From: Aeromicrobium chenweiae
Lineage (GTDB): Bacteria; Actinomycetota; Actinomycetes; Propionibacteriales; Nocardioidaceae
Length of the DNA stretch: 64,000 bases
Direction: 5' to 3'
Assembly (NCBI RefSeq): GCF_003065605.1
Contig: NZ_CP026952.1
Span: forward strand, 1,054,001 to 1,118,000
Positions 45,293 through 53,298 of this stretch are shown piece by piece. A program made the position numbers and the translations under genes. Positions within the stretch are counted from its first letter, which is position 1. Every line of letters begins with the position of its first letter. Below the pieces are notes generated by a model that saw only the letters and a program-made list of their open reading frames with translations, did no database searches and was not told the origin of the DNA.

Positions 45293-46495
45293 GTGACCAC
45301 AGGCTTGCGGCGCGCCCTGCCCCGGGTGAGCGGATACGTCGACGACCGCATCGTGCGGTGGCGTACCGGCACGGCCGAAGGACAGGCCGCGGTGCTGTCC
45401 GTCCTCGTCGTGATGGCGGTGGCGCTCCTCGCCGGATCGCTGGCCAGCTACGACACGGTCCCGGCTCCGGCGTTCGTCATCCCGCTCCTGCTCGGCGGCC
45501 TGGCCCTGCGCTACCGGCCGCTGCTGACGCTGGTGCTGGTCATCATCGGCTGCGTCGCGATCGCGGTCACGCGCCAGTACGTGGTCGCGGTCGGCGACGG
45601 CGAGGACGGCTTCACCCCGAGCCGCATCAGCACGCTGGTCGTCATGGGCCTCGCGGCGCTGATCGTGCTGTACGAGTCCAGCCGGCGCCGCAGCGGTCTG
45701 CCGGGCCCGCTCGGCGAGGTGATGCTGCTGGACCTGCGCGACAAGCTGCAGGCCCAGGGCGTCGTGCCTCCGCTCCCGGAGGGGTGGGACTCGCAGTCCG
45801 CGATGGTGTCCGCCGGTGGCGCGAACTTCGCCGGCGACTTCCTGGTCGCCAACCTCACCGAGGACGGGACGCGGCTCGAGATGATCCTCGTCGACGTCTG
45901 CGGCAAGGGCGTCGGCGCGGGAACCCGGTCGCTGCAGTTCGCCGGCGCCCTCGGTGGCCTGATCGGCGCGCTGCCCCCGCTCGGCCTCTTCGCGGCCGGC
46001 AACGACTTCCTGCTGCGTCAGCGCTGGGACGACGGGTTCGCGACCGCGGTGCACGTCCTGATCGACCTGCCCACGGGGGAGTACTCGATCACCAACGCCG
46101 GCCACCCGCCGGCGCTGCGGTGGAACGCCGCGACCGACGAGTGGGAGATCGACGGCGCGCGGGGCACGGCGCTCGGCATCGTGCAGCGTCCCGACCTGCA
46201 CCAGACGACGGGCCGGCTCGACGTCGGCGACGCGCTGATGTTCTACACCGACGGCGTCGTCGAGACCCGCGCCCAGGACTTCACCAGCGGCGTCGAGTGG
46301 CTGCGCGGCGCGGCGCGCACGATCGTCTCCACCGGGTTCGACCAGGCGCCGCGACGCATCCTCAAGCTCGTGACGTCGGGTGACGACGACCGCGCGGTGC
46401 TGATCCTCAGCCGCCCGGGCGCTCCGGCGCCCCTCACGGAGGCCCCACCGCTCGAGACCATCGTCGACGAGCCGCCCAAGCACCTGCTGTCCTGA
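45293..46495 (+). CDS. Membrane PP2C-type serine phosphatase (SpoIIE/RsbU-like)
   Basis: 400 residues. Hydrophobic segments lie at about 40-60, 63-85, 86-98 and 112-128, giving a four-helix membrane domain. A phosphatase domain follows (about 160-380) with NFAGDFLVANL, LVDVCGKGVGAGT, TNAGHPPALRW, FYTDGVVETR and DDDRAVLIL carrying the metal-binding Asp residues. There is no PAS or GAF sensor, so the membrane part itself is the likely input. It would dephosphorylate an anti-sigma antagonist; no such partner is encoded nearby. GTG 45293 is leaderless. It ends at a strong terminator shared with tRNA-Gly. Confidence 0.87.
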   Translation: MTTGLRRALPRVSGYVDDRIVRWRTGTAEGQAAVLSVLVVMAVALLAGSLASYDTVPAPAFVIPLLLGGLALRYRPLLTLVLVIIGCVAIAVTRQYVVAVGDGEDGFTPSRISTLVVMGLAALIVLYESSRRRSGLPGPLGEVMLLDLRDKLQAQGVVPPLPEGWDSQSAMVSAGGANFAGDFLVANLTEDGTRLEMILVDVCGKGVGAGTRSLQFAGALGGLIGALPPLGLFAAGNDFLLRQRWDDGFATAVHVLIDLPTGEYSITNAGHPPALRWNAATDEWEIDGARGTALGIVQRPDLHQTTGRLDVGDALMFYTDGVVETRAQDFTSGVEWLRGAARTIVSTGFDQAPRRILKLVTSGDDDRAVLILSRPGAPAPLTEAPPLETIVDEPPKHLLS

Positions 46496-46505
46496 GCGGG
46501 ACGCG

Positions 46506-46534
46506 AAAAGGGCCCCTCGTGGAGGGGCCCTTTC
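46506..46534. terminator. Bidirectional terminator between PP2C gene and tRNA-Gly
   Basis: A perfect 12-bp stem, AAAGGGCCCCTC and its complement around a GTG loop. T-runs follow on both strands (TTT/TTTT). It ends the PP2C mRNA on the plus strand and tRNA-Gly on the minus strand. Confidence 0.85.
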
Positions 46535-46539
46535 AGGTG

Positions 46540-46613
46540 AGCGGACGACGAGACTCGAACTCGCAACATTCTGCTTGGAAGGCAGAGACTCTAGCCAATT
46601 GAGTTACGTCCGC
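46540..46613 (-). tRNA. tRNA-Gly (anticodon TCC)
   Basis: 74 nt on the minus strand. Acceptor GCGGACG pairs with CGTCCGC, the anticodon stem TCTGC/GCAGA encloses loop CTTCCAA (anticodon TCC), and the T-loop is GTTCGAG-like. The discriminator is T and CCA is not encoded. Confidence 0.93.
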
Positions 46614-46690
46614 AGGTGCTGCCGAAGCAGCGCAACCATGATGCCACAGGCCTCCCGCCGACCGTGAATCGCCCGCCCCCACCCGCCCAC

Positions 46691-46894
46691 GAGTCACGTA
46701 CGGACGCCCACGAGTCACGTACGGACGCCCACGAGTCACGTACGGACGCCCGCGAGTCACGTACGGATGGCGAGGAGTCACGTACGGATACCGGACGTGA
46801 CTCCTCAGCGTCCGTGCGCGACTCGTCACGTTCCGTGCGTGACTCGTCAGCGTCCGTGCGCGACTCGTCAGCGTCCGTGCGTGACTCGTCGGCG
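46691..46894. repeat. Head-to-head array of 21-bp units (5 + 5)
   Basis: The left half has five units starting at 46691, 46712, 46733, 46754 and 46775, each GAGTCACGTACGGA plus 7 variable bases. The right half has inverted units starting at 46797, 46818, 46839, 46860 and 46881 with core GACTCGTCAGCGTCCGTGC. The period is exactly 21 bp in both, and the halves can fold on each other. It fills the 304-bp gap between the tRNA-Gly gene and the kinase stop. No unique spacers, so it is not CRISPR. Confidence 0.9.
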
Positions 46895-46917
46895 AATCGG
46901 TGGGGCGGGGGGAGCGG

Positions 46918-47457
46918 TCAGGTGGGGATGACGACGTCGGCGTGCTGCCGGGGGTGATCGGCGGCGAGGTACGTCTCCTCCTGCTCGGCCCAGATGTCCC
47001 AGTACGGTGCGAACGTGTCGCCGTCGCGGGCCAGCGCACGGGAGCGGCGGACGTCGGCGGGTGCGTCGAGCCAGATCAGCAGGCTCAGGTACGGCCGGAG
47101 GACCGTGGCCCCGCTGCCCACCCCGTCGAGCACCAGCAGGGGAGCCGGCGGGACCCGCAGCTCGGACGCCGGCTCGTCACGCACCCAGCTCCAGCGGGGA
47201 GCGACACCGACCTCCCCGACGGCGACCGACGCCAGGACGCCGGCGACCATGGGTGGTGTGGCCGCGAGACCGTGCCACCCGGGGTAGATGTCGTCCAGGT
47301 GCAGCACCGCGGCACCCGTGGCCGCCACGAGCCCCGCGGTGAACGCGGTCTTGCCCGATCCGCTGCGACCGTCGACCGCGACGACCTTGGTGGAGCCGCA
47401 CGCCGGCATGCGGTCCGCGATCAGGTCCACGAGCGCGTCGTACCGATGGAGTGCCAC
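46918..47457 (-). CDS. P-loop kinase, uridine-kinase-like
   Basis: 179 residues. Walker A is DGRSGSGKTAF, followed by LHLDDIYPGWHG (substrate-binding Asp pair of uridine/pantothenate kinase-like enzymes), VLDGVGSG and a lid with RRSRALARDGDTFAPYW. Phosphorylation of a nucleoside or small alcohol is likely, but substrate is not defined. Two starts are possible: GTG 47472, or GTG 47457, which has GACACT at the leaderless spacing of 6 nt and is preferred. It lies between two tRNA genes and is divergent from tRNA-Pro. Confidence 0.78.
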   Translation of the reverse strand: MALHRYDALVDLIADRMPACGSTKVVAVDGRSGSGKTAFTAGLVAATGAAVLHLDDIYPGWHGLAATPPMVAGVLASVAVGEVGVAPRWSWVRDEPASELRVPPAPLLVLDGVGSGATVLRPYLSLLIWLDAPADVRRSRALARDGDTFAPYWDIWAEQEETYLAADHPRQHADVVIPT

Positions 47458-47488
47458 GGCCCCAGTGTCCACTAGACTGACGCGGCTA

Positions 47489-47562
47489 CGGGATGTAGCG
47501 CAGCTTGGTAGCGCGCGCCGTTTGGGGCGGTGAGGTCGCAGGTTCGAATCCTGTCATCCCGA
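47489..47562 (+). tRNA. tRNA-Pro (anticodon TGG)
   Basis: 74 nt. Acceptor CGGGATG pairs with CATCCCG, with A as discriminator. The anticodon loop TTTGGGG reads TGG, and the T-arm is GCAGGTTCGAATCCTGT-like. CCA is not encoded. The 154 bp that follow up to tig hold the tig leader, with AGGAG at 47704-47708; no other gene is seen there. Confidence 0.93.
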
Positions 47563-47716
47563 CACAGGACGTACCTCTGCGCGCGCTCAGGCCGAGGGCG
47601 GTGGCGCATTATCGTCTTTTTCCCGGTCGTGAGAGACTGGACGGACGCTTTGACGGCCGTCCACGGCCGCAGCGGGTCAGTCGACCCCCCACCGAGATCA
47701 TGCAGGAGTCAAACAC

Positions 47717-49090
47717 GTGAAAAGCACCACCGAGACACTGAGCCCGACACGGGTCAAGCTCACCATCGAGGTGCCGTTCGAGGAGTTCAAGCCCAGTCTT
47801 GACGCCGCGTACAAGACCATCGGCTCGCAGATCACCATCCCCGGCTTCCGCAAGGGCAAGGTCCCCGCGGCGATCGTCGACCAGCGCATCGGACGCGGCG
47901 CAGTCCTCGACGAGGCCCTGAACTCGGCGCTGCCCGGCTGGTACAGCCAGGCCCTGCAGGACACCAACGTCCAGCCGCTGAGCCAGCCGGAGATCGACCT
48001 GTCGAAGTTCGAGGACGGCGAGACCATCGAGGTCACCGCCGAGCTCGACGTCCGCCCCGAGCTGGAGATCCCCGACGTCTCCGCGATCGAGGTCACGGTC
48101 GAGGACGCCGCGGTCACCGACGAGGACATCGACGAGCAGCTCACCGCCCTGCGTGAGCGCTTCGCGACCTTCGCCGAGGTCGACCGTCCCGTCGCCGAGG
48201 GCGACTTCCTGACGATCGACCTCTCCGCTGCGCAGAACGGCGAGGAGATCCCGGAGGCCCAGGCCGCCGGCATGCCCTACTCGGTCGGCAAGGCCACGAT
48301 GCTCGAGGGCCTCGACGAGGCCGTCATCGGCCTGTCCGCCGGCGAGTCCAAGACGTTCACGACCCAGCTGGTCGGCGGCGAACTCGCCGGTCAGGACGTC
48401 GACGTCACGGTCACGGTCAAGGACGTCAAGGAGCAGCAGCTCCCCGAGCTCGACGAGGAGTTCGCCCAGACCGCGTCGGAGTTCGACACGATCGAGGAGC
48501 TCAAGGCCGACCTCACCGACCGCGTGACCCGCGGCAAGCGCATGGAGCAGGCCAACGAGGCCCGCGACCTGGTGCTGGACGAGATCGTCAGCAAGATCGA
48601 CGCGCCGCTGCCCGAGAGCCTCGTCACCGAGGAGATCGGCAGCCGCCGTCAGCAGATCGAGCAGCAGCTCGCGATGGCCGGCGTGCCGTTCGAGCAGTAC
48701 CTCGACGACGAGAAGCAGACCGTCGACGAGTTCGAGGCCGAGCTCGAGAAGCGCGTCCGCGACTCGCTCGTGGCGCAGTTCGTGCTCGACCAGGTCGTCG
48801 CGAACGAGGAGTTCGGCATCGACGACAGCGAGCTGTCGCAGCACATCATGCGTCGCGCGCAGCAGTCCGGCGAGGACCCGAACTCGTACATCCAGCACAT
48901 CATGGAGCACAACCACGTGCCCGAGATGGTCAGCGAGGTGCTGCGCGGCAAGGCGCTGGCGTCCCTGGTGGAGTCAGCCAAGGTCACCGACAAGTCCGGC
49001 AACGTGATCGAGCTGTCGAAGCTGCGTGCCGACGGCACGTTCGCCGAGGACACCGAGGACGACGCTGAGGAGACTCCGTCGGAGGCGTGA
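47717..49090 (+). CDS. tig: Trigger factor
   Basis: 457 residues. The ribosome-docking signature is in IPGFRKGKVP near 42-51. The FKBP-type domain (about 155-245) starts with VAEGDFLTIDLS and contains YSVGKATMLEGLDEAVIG. The C-terminal arm domain runs from about 260 to 425, followed by an acidic tail (EDTEDDAEETPSEA). It is the first chaperone to meet nascent chains at the ribosomal exit. GTG start 8 nt after AGGAG. clpP, which often follows tig, is absent; a lipase follows instead after a strong hairpin. Confidence 0.95.
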   Translation: MKSTTETLSPTRVKLTIEVPFEEFKPSLDAAYKTIGSQITIPGFRKGKVPAAIVDQRIGRGAVLDEALNSALPGWYSQALQDTNVQPLSQPEIDLSKFEDGETIEVTAELDVRPELEIPDVSAIEVTVEDAAVTDEDIDEQLTALRERFATFAEVDRPVAEGDFLTIDLSAAQNGEEIPEAQAAGMPYSVGKATMLEGLDEAVIGLSAGESKTFTTQLVGGELAGQDVDVTVTVKDVKEQQLPELDEEFAQTASEFDTIEELKADLTDRVTRGKRMEQANEARDLVLDEIVSKIDAPLPESLVTEEIGSRRQQIEQQLAMAGVPFEQYLDDEKQTVDEFEAELEKRVRDSLVAQFVLDQVVANEEFGIDDSELSQHIMRRAQQSGEDPNSYIQHIMEHNHVPEMVSEVLRGKALASLVESAKVTDKSGNVIELSKLRADGTFAEDTEDDAEETPSEA

Positions 49091-49113
49091 CCGACGCCTC
49101 GGCTCACGGCGTT

Positions 49114-49144
49114 CCCCATCCTGCCGGTCTCCGGCAGGATGGGG
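49114..49144 (+). terminator. Perfect 14-bp hairpin after tig, touching the lipase start
   Basis: CCCCATCCTGCCGG, a TCT loop and the exact complement. It is 23 bp after the tig stop and ends 2 bp before the lipase ATG at 49147. Its right arm contains CAGGAT (49135-49140), which stands at the leaderless -10 distance of 6 nt from that ATG. Confidence 0.7.
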
Positions 49145-49146
49145 GC

Positions 49147-50403
49147 ATGCCTGCCGAACCCGCCCGGACGACGGACGTCGCCGCGCTGGCCCTCGACTAC
49201 GGCGACCGCCTGATCGTCGGGACGGCGCGCGACCTGCACCGGGCCGTCTCCGCACGCTTCTTCCGGGCCACCCGCGTGGTCGGGGGACGCGTCCCGGAGT
49301 CACTGAACGACGCGGTCGTGACGTCGGTCTACGGCGCCATCTCCGGCACCCTGCGCGTGTCCAGCGGGTCCGTGCGCGCGCTGGCCGCACGCGGCGTCGG
49401 CCGCCCGATCGAGTCGAGCCGGCGCGGCCGCCTCGTCGTCGCGGCCGTCAACGGCCTGATCGGCGACGAGCTGCGCACGCTGGGCGACCCGCAGGCCATC
49501 ACGATGGCGGCCCGGGTCGACGGCGAGGACGTCCCGACGACGTCCTGGCAGCTCGGTGAGGCGTTCCCCGGCGCGACCAGCCACCCCGTGATCTTCGTCC
49601 ACGGCCTGTGCGAGAACGACGAGTCGTGGTCCAACGGCGCCAAGGCGCACGGCACGACCTACCCCGAGCGCGTCGCCGCCGAGACCGACGGCACCCCGGT
49701 CCTGATCCGCTACAACACCGGGCTGCACATCTCCGAGAACGGCCAGCACCTCGACACGCTGATCCAGCAGGTCGTCGAGAACTGGCCGGTCGCGGTCACC
49801 CGCATCACGCTCGTCGGGTACTCGATGGGCGGCCTGGTGGCGCGCGCGGCGACCAACCACGCGACGGCCGCGGGCCAGACGTGGCAGCACCTGGTGCGCG
49901 ACGTCGTGTGCCTCGGCACCCCGCACACCGGGGCGAACCTGGAGAAGGCCGCCCACCTGGGCTCGCGGCTGCTCACGTTCTGGCCCGAGTCGGCGCCCTT
50001 CAGCAAGATCCTCGAGCACCGATCGGCCGGCATCGTGGACCTGCGACACGGCTACATCACGCGTGACGAGTGGGAGGGCCAGGACCTGACGGGCCAGTGG
50101 GGCCTGGACCGCATCGCGGCGGCCCCGCTGCCGCACGCGGAGTACCACTTCGTCGCGGCCACCCTCGGTGCCTCCCAGGGGCATCCGCTCAGCTCGGTGC
50201 TGGGCGACCTGCTGGTGCACTTCTCGTCCGCGACGGGCGTCGGCCGCGCCGGTCCCGTCGTCGACGGCGCCCGGTTCGAGTACCTCGCGAGTGCGCACCA
50301 CTTCGCGCTGCTCCACCACCCCCAGGTCGGGGACTGGCTCGTGGGCTGGCTCAACGCACGGACGCGCAGCCCCAAGGCGCTGCCGGCGCCGCGTCGCGCC
50401 TGA
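49147..50403 (+). CDS. Lipase/esterase-like alpha/beta hydrolase (PGAP1-like)
   Basis: 418 residues. An N-terminal helical region of about 120 residues precedes the hydrolase core: VIFVHGLCENDESW (oxyanion strand), nucleophile Ser in VGYSMGGLVARA near 224-230, and a late ASAHHFALLHH with the probable catalytic His. Lid-less esterase for lipid or acyl groups; substrate unknown. ATG 49147 follows the hairpin directly and is likely leaderless, while the in-frame GTG at 49087 overlapping tig is a weaker choice. Confidence 0.8.
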   Translation: MPAEPARTTDVAALALDYGDRLIVGTARDLHRAVSARFFRATRVVGGRVPESLNDAVVTSVYGAISGTLRVSSGSVRALAARGVGRPIESSRRGRLVVAAVNGLIGDELRTLGDPQAITMAARVDGEDVPTTSWQLGEAFPGATSHPVIFVHGLCENDESWSNGAKAHGTTYPERVAAETDGTPVLIRYNTGLHISENGQHLDTLIQQVVENWPVAVTRITLVGYSMGGLVARAATNHATAAGQTWQHLVRDVVCLGTPHTGANLEKAAHLGSRLLTFWPESAPFSKILEHRSAGIVDLRHGYITRDEWEGQDLTGQWGLDRIAAAPLPHAEYHFVAATLGASQGHPLSSVLGDLLVHFSSATGVGRAGPVVDGARFEYLASAHHFALLHHPQVGDWLVGWLNARTRSPKALPAPRRA

Positions 50404-50456
50404 CACGCTGTCGCCACCTCGGTAGGCTCGGGCGAAACCAACTCTCGAGGAGCTCC

Positions 50457-50918
50457 ATGCCCAACCAGCAGCTGATCGACGGCTCGATCGACATCGACGC
50501 CAGCCCGGCCACCGTGTGGGCCGTCGTGTCCGACCTTCGGACGATGGGGGAGCGCAGCCCGCAGTGCCGCCGGATGTTCATCCTGGGCAAGCAGGTCGGA
50601 CTGGGGACGCGGACGTTCAACATCAACCGCCAGGGCTGGAAGCGCTGGCCCACGAACGCCAAGGTCGTCGCGTTCGAGCCCGAGCGCCGGCTCGCGTTCC
50701 AGATCCTCGAGAACCGCACGATCTGGACGTACGAGCTGGAGCCCACCGCCACCGGCACCCGGCTGACCGAGTCCCGCACCACGCCGCGCGGCGTCGCGGC
50801 GGTGTCGAACTTCGCGACGGACAAGATACTGGGCGGCACCGAGCAGTTCGAGTCGGACCTCAAGGACGGCATCCGCCACACCCTGGAGCAGGTCAAGGCA
50901 GCCGCCGAGGCCGCCTGA
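50457..50918 (+). CDS. SRPBCC-family protein, paralogue 1
   Basis: 153 residues, START/Bet v1-like helix-grip fold. It opens [27 protein letters not shown] and ends with a long C-terminal helix ([19 protein letters not shown], in part). These proteins bind hydrophobic ligands in a cavity. ATG follows GAGGAG; TAGGCT at 50423-50428 may be its -10, giving a short leader. It overlaps its paralogue by one base (TGATG). Ligand and function are unknown. Confidence 0.82.
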   Translation: MPNQQLIDGSIDIDASPATVWAVVSDLRTMGERSPQCRRMFILGKQVGLGTRTFNINRQGWKRWPTNAKVVAFEPERRLAFQILENRTIWTYELEPTATGTRLTESRTTPRGVAAVSNFATDKILGGTEQFESDLKDGIRHTLEQVKAAAEAA

Positions 50919-51388
50919 TGGGCCAGCCGCCGCTCGAGGCGTCCATCGTCATCGCCGCGCCGCCGTCAGCGGTGTGGGCCGCGCTGTCGGACCTGCGCGC
51001 GATGAAGGACCGCAGCCCCGAGGTGATCCGCACCTGGCTGCTGGGTCGCCCCGGGGTCGGTCGCCGGGCGGTCAACCTCAACCGCCGGGGTGCTGTCGTG
51101 TGGCCGACGTGGAGCCGGATCACCCGCTGGAAGGACCCGGTCCAGGACTACGGACGCGGCGCGCTGGCGTTCCGGGTGATGCCGACCGACGTCGAGTGGT
51201 CGTACGAGCTGGAGCCGACGGACGGCGGGACCGAGGTCACGGAGCGACGCTCGGCCCTGGTCGACCCCAGCCTGGTCGTGCGGCTCACCGCGCGGTTCCT
51301 GCTGGGTGGAGCCGACCGTCACGACACCGAGCTGCTCGCCGGCATGCACCGGACGCTGGAGACCCTCCGGTCAGACCTCGAGCGCTGA
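50918..51388 (+). CDS. SRPBCC-family protein, paralogue 2
   Basis: 156 residues, same fold and length as the gene before it. The shared segment is [23 protein letters not shown] against [21 protein letters not shown], which points to tandem duplication followed by divergence. It is translationally coupled (TGATG). The C-terminal helix is [23 protein letters not shown]. Its stop is the first codon of a 21-bp repeat array that runs to the convergent GntR stop. The two may bind related lipids or form a heteromer (inference). Confidence 0.82.
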   Translation: MGQPPLEASIVIAAPPSAVWAALSDLRAMKDRSPEVIRTWLLGRPGVGRRAVNLNRRGAVVWPTWSRITRWKDPVQDYGRGALAFRVMPTDVEWSYELEPTDGGTEVTERRSALVDPSLVVRLTARFLLGGADRHDTELLAGMHRTLETLRSDLER

Positions 51389-51538
51389 GGGGAGACTCCG
51401 GTCCGCCGAGGGGAGACTCCGGTCCGCCGAGGGGAGAGTTGAGTACTCCCATCGGGGGACGGAACTCTCCCGTCAGTGGACGGAACTCTCCCGTCAGGGG
51501 ACGGAACTCTCCCGTCGGGGGACGGGAGTCTCCCGTCA
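51387..51538. repeat. Head-to-head array of 21-bp units between two convergent stop codons
   Basis: Left units start at 51387, 51408 and 51429 (core GAGGGGAGACTCCGGTCC; the third is altered). Four inverted units start at 51455, 51476, 51497 and 51518, core GGACGGAACTCTCCCGTC. The period is exactly 21 bp. The array begins one base inside the SRPBCC stop and its last three bases are the GntR stop codon (51536-51538, minus strand). Confidence 0.9.
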
Positions 51539-52273
51539 GCGGTCGACGAGGGTGAGCTCGAAGGCGTAGAGGTCGGGACGGTACGCGTGGCGGCCGTACT
51601 CGACGGCGCGTCCCGCGTTGTCGTACGCCGTGCGCTGCATCGTCAGCAGGGGAGCGCCCTTGCGCTCGCGCAGCAGCCGTCCCTCCTCGACCGACGCCCC
51701 GCGGGCGCCGATGCGCTGCCGGGCGACCCGCATGACGATGCCCGAGTCGCGCAGGTACGCGTACAGGCCGGTCTCGGCGAGATCGACCGCCTCGAGGTCG
51801 ACGACGTCGAGCGGGATGTAGTTGTGCATGAGCGCCAGGGGCTCCTTGTCGACGAAGCGCAGCCGCTCGAGCGACCACACGTCGGCGCCCTTGCTCAGCT
51901 GCAGCTCCCTGGCGACGTCCTCGTCCGCGGGGACCTTGCCGATCGCGATGACCTCGGTGCGGGGCTTCTGGCCCGCGGCGCTGAGGTCGTCGTGCAGACT
52001 GGTGAGCTCGACGGAGCGGCGGATCTTGCCGTGGACGACCTGGGTGCCGACACCGCGCTTGCGGACCAGCATGCCCTTGTCGACCAGCACCTGGATCGCC
52101 TGCCGCATCGTCGGGCGGGAGAGCCCCAGGTCGGCCGCGAGGGAGATCTCGTTGTCGATGCGCTCACCCGGCGCGATCGTCCCGTCGAGGATCGCCTTCT
52201 CGAACTGCTCGGCCACCTGGAAGTAGAGGGGGACGGGGCTGGAACGATCAAGGGTGAAGCGGGGCCCGGGCAT
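51536..52273 (-). CDS. GntR-family (HutC/UTRA) regulator of the inositol operon
   Basis: 245 residues. The winged helix at about 8-75 ([37 protein letters not shown]) precedes a UTRA effector domain (from about 95; [23 protein letters not shown] in part). ATG 52273 has TACATT 6 nt upstream on the minus strand (leaderless), favouring it over GTG 52279. Divergent from the inositol operon, with TGTC-N2-GACA repeats between, it is the obvious repressor, relieved by inositol or an intermediate. Its stop is the end of a 21-bp repeat array. Confidence 0.87.
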   Translation of the reverse strand: MPGPRFTLDRSSPVPLYFQVAEQFEKAILDGTIAPGERIDNEISLAADLGLSRPTMRQAIQVLVDKGMLVRKRGVGTQVVHGKIRRSVELTSLHDDLSAAGQKPRTEVIAIGKVPADEDVARELQLSKGADVWSLERLRFVDKEPLALMHNYIPLDVVDLEAVDLAETGLYAYLRDSGIVMRVARQRIGARGASVEEGRLLRERKGAPLLTMQRTAYDNAGRAVEYGRHAYRPDLYAFELTLVDR

Positions 52274-52296
52274 GCGCACAATGTATCGGCATCGCA

Positions 52297-52380
52297 GGAC
52301 ATGTCAATATGTCAGGACAAATGCTTGACAGCCTTGTGTGCCGTGGGACACACTCCTCCTACCGACTTTGTCACGACAAA
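52297..52380 (+). promoter_or_regulatory. Inositol operon promoter with GntR operators
   Basis: Inverted repeats with the core TGTC-N2-GACA: TGTCAGGACA at 52310-52319 (next to a related GGACATGTCA at 52298-52307) and TTTGTCACGACAAA at 52367-52380. TTGACA at 52325-52330 is a perfect -35 between them; a -10 is not clear (CACACT at 52349-52354 is the best). Both promoters of the divergent pair would be covered. Confidence 0.65.
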
Positions 52381-52398
52381 TAGAAATCCGAGGAACAC

Positions 52399-53298
52399 GT
52401 GTCGACGACCCTTGACCCCCAGGGCCTGACCCCCGTCCGCATCGCCGGTGCGCCGATCTCGTGGGGCGTGTGCGAGGTGCCCGACTGGGGCTACCAGATG
52501 CCCGCTGAGCGGGTGCTGACCGAGATGCAGTCCCTCGGCCTGGCCGCGACCGAGTTCGGCCCCGACGGCTTCCTGCCCGAGGACCCCGAGGCGAAGGCGG
52601 CCTTCCTGGACGCCTACGGCATGCACGCGGTCGGCGGCTTCCTGCCCACCGTCCTGCACGACCCCGACCACGACCCGATGAGCGACGTCGACCCGTTCAT
52701 CGACGCGTGCCTGGCCGCCGGCGCCGGCGTCGTCGTGCTCGCCGCCGCGACCGGGGTCGAGGGCTACGACGCCCGCCCCGTCCTGGACGAGCTGCAGTGG
52801 AAGACGCTGCTGACCAACCTCGACCGCATCGCCGACCACGCCACCGAGCGCGGGGTCGTCGCAGCGATCCACCCGCACATCGGCACGGTGGTCGAGGACG
52901 CCGACGAGGTCCAGCGCGTCCTCGACGGCTCGCACATCGGTCTGTGCATCGACACCGGACACCTCGCGGCGGCGGGCGCCGACCCGGTCGCGATCACGCT
53001 CGCGAACCTTCCCCGCGTCAAGCACGTGCACCTCAAGGACGTCGACTCCGCCACCGCGGCCCGCGTGGTCGCCGGCGAGGTCTCGTTCGCGGACGCCGTC
53101 GCGGGCGGCATGTGGCGGGTCCTCGGCCAGGGGGACGTCGACATCAGCGCGATGATCGCCGCCTTGCGCACGCACGGCTACGACGGCTGGTACGTCCTGG
53201 AGCAGGACGTCATGTTCAAGAACGGGGCGCCCGCGGGCGAGGGACCCGTGGCGGACGTCCGCGCCAGCCTCGACTTCGTGAAGGCAGCGCTGGCGTGA
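52399..53298 (+). CDS. Sugar phosphate isomerase/epimerase family protein (IolE/IolI-like)
   Basis: 299 residues, xylose-isomerase-like TIM barrel. IAGAPISWGVCEVPDWG, ATEFGPDGFLP, HPHIGTVVED, LCIDTGHL and VKHVHLKDVD give the metal-binding Glu, His and Asp set. In inositol clusters this fold supplies 2-keto-myo-inositol dehydratase (IolE) or isomerase (IolI); since no other IolE candidate is in the cluster, dehydratase is the better guess. GTG 52399 is preceded by GAGGAA. First gene of an operon running through the window end, under the GntR repressor. Confidence 0.8.
   Translation: MSTTLDPQGLTPVRIAGAPISWGVCEVPDWGYQMPAERVLTEMQSLGLAATEFGPDGFLPEDPEAKAAFLDAYGMHAVGGFLPTVLHDPDHDPMSDVDPFIDACLAAGAGVVVLAAATGVEGYDARPVLDELQWKTLLTNLDRIADHATERGVVAAIHPHIGTVVEDADEVQRVLDGSHIGLCIDTGHLAAAGADPVAITLANLPRVKHVHLKDVDSATAARVVAGEVSFADAVAGGMWRVLGQGDVDISAMIAALRTHGYDGWYVLEQDVMFKNGAPAGEGPVADVRASLDFVKAALA

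Noticed and set aside
46691-46894. CRISPR array
   Set aside because: Units are contiguous with no unique spacers, orientation flips midway, and there are no cas genes.
46616-46957. Open frame encoding a repetitive HESRTDA-type peptide
   Set aside because: The repetition comes from the 21-bp DNA array (7 codons per unit). No start signal, and the second half is simply the inverted array.
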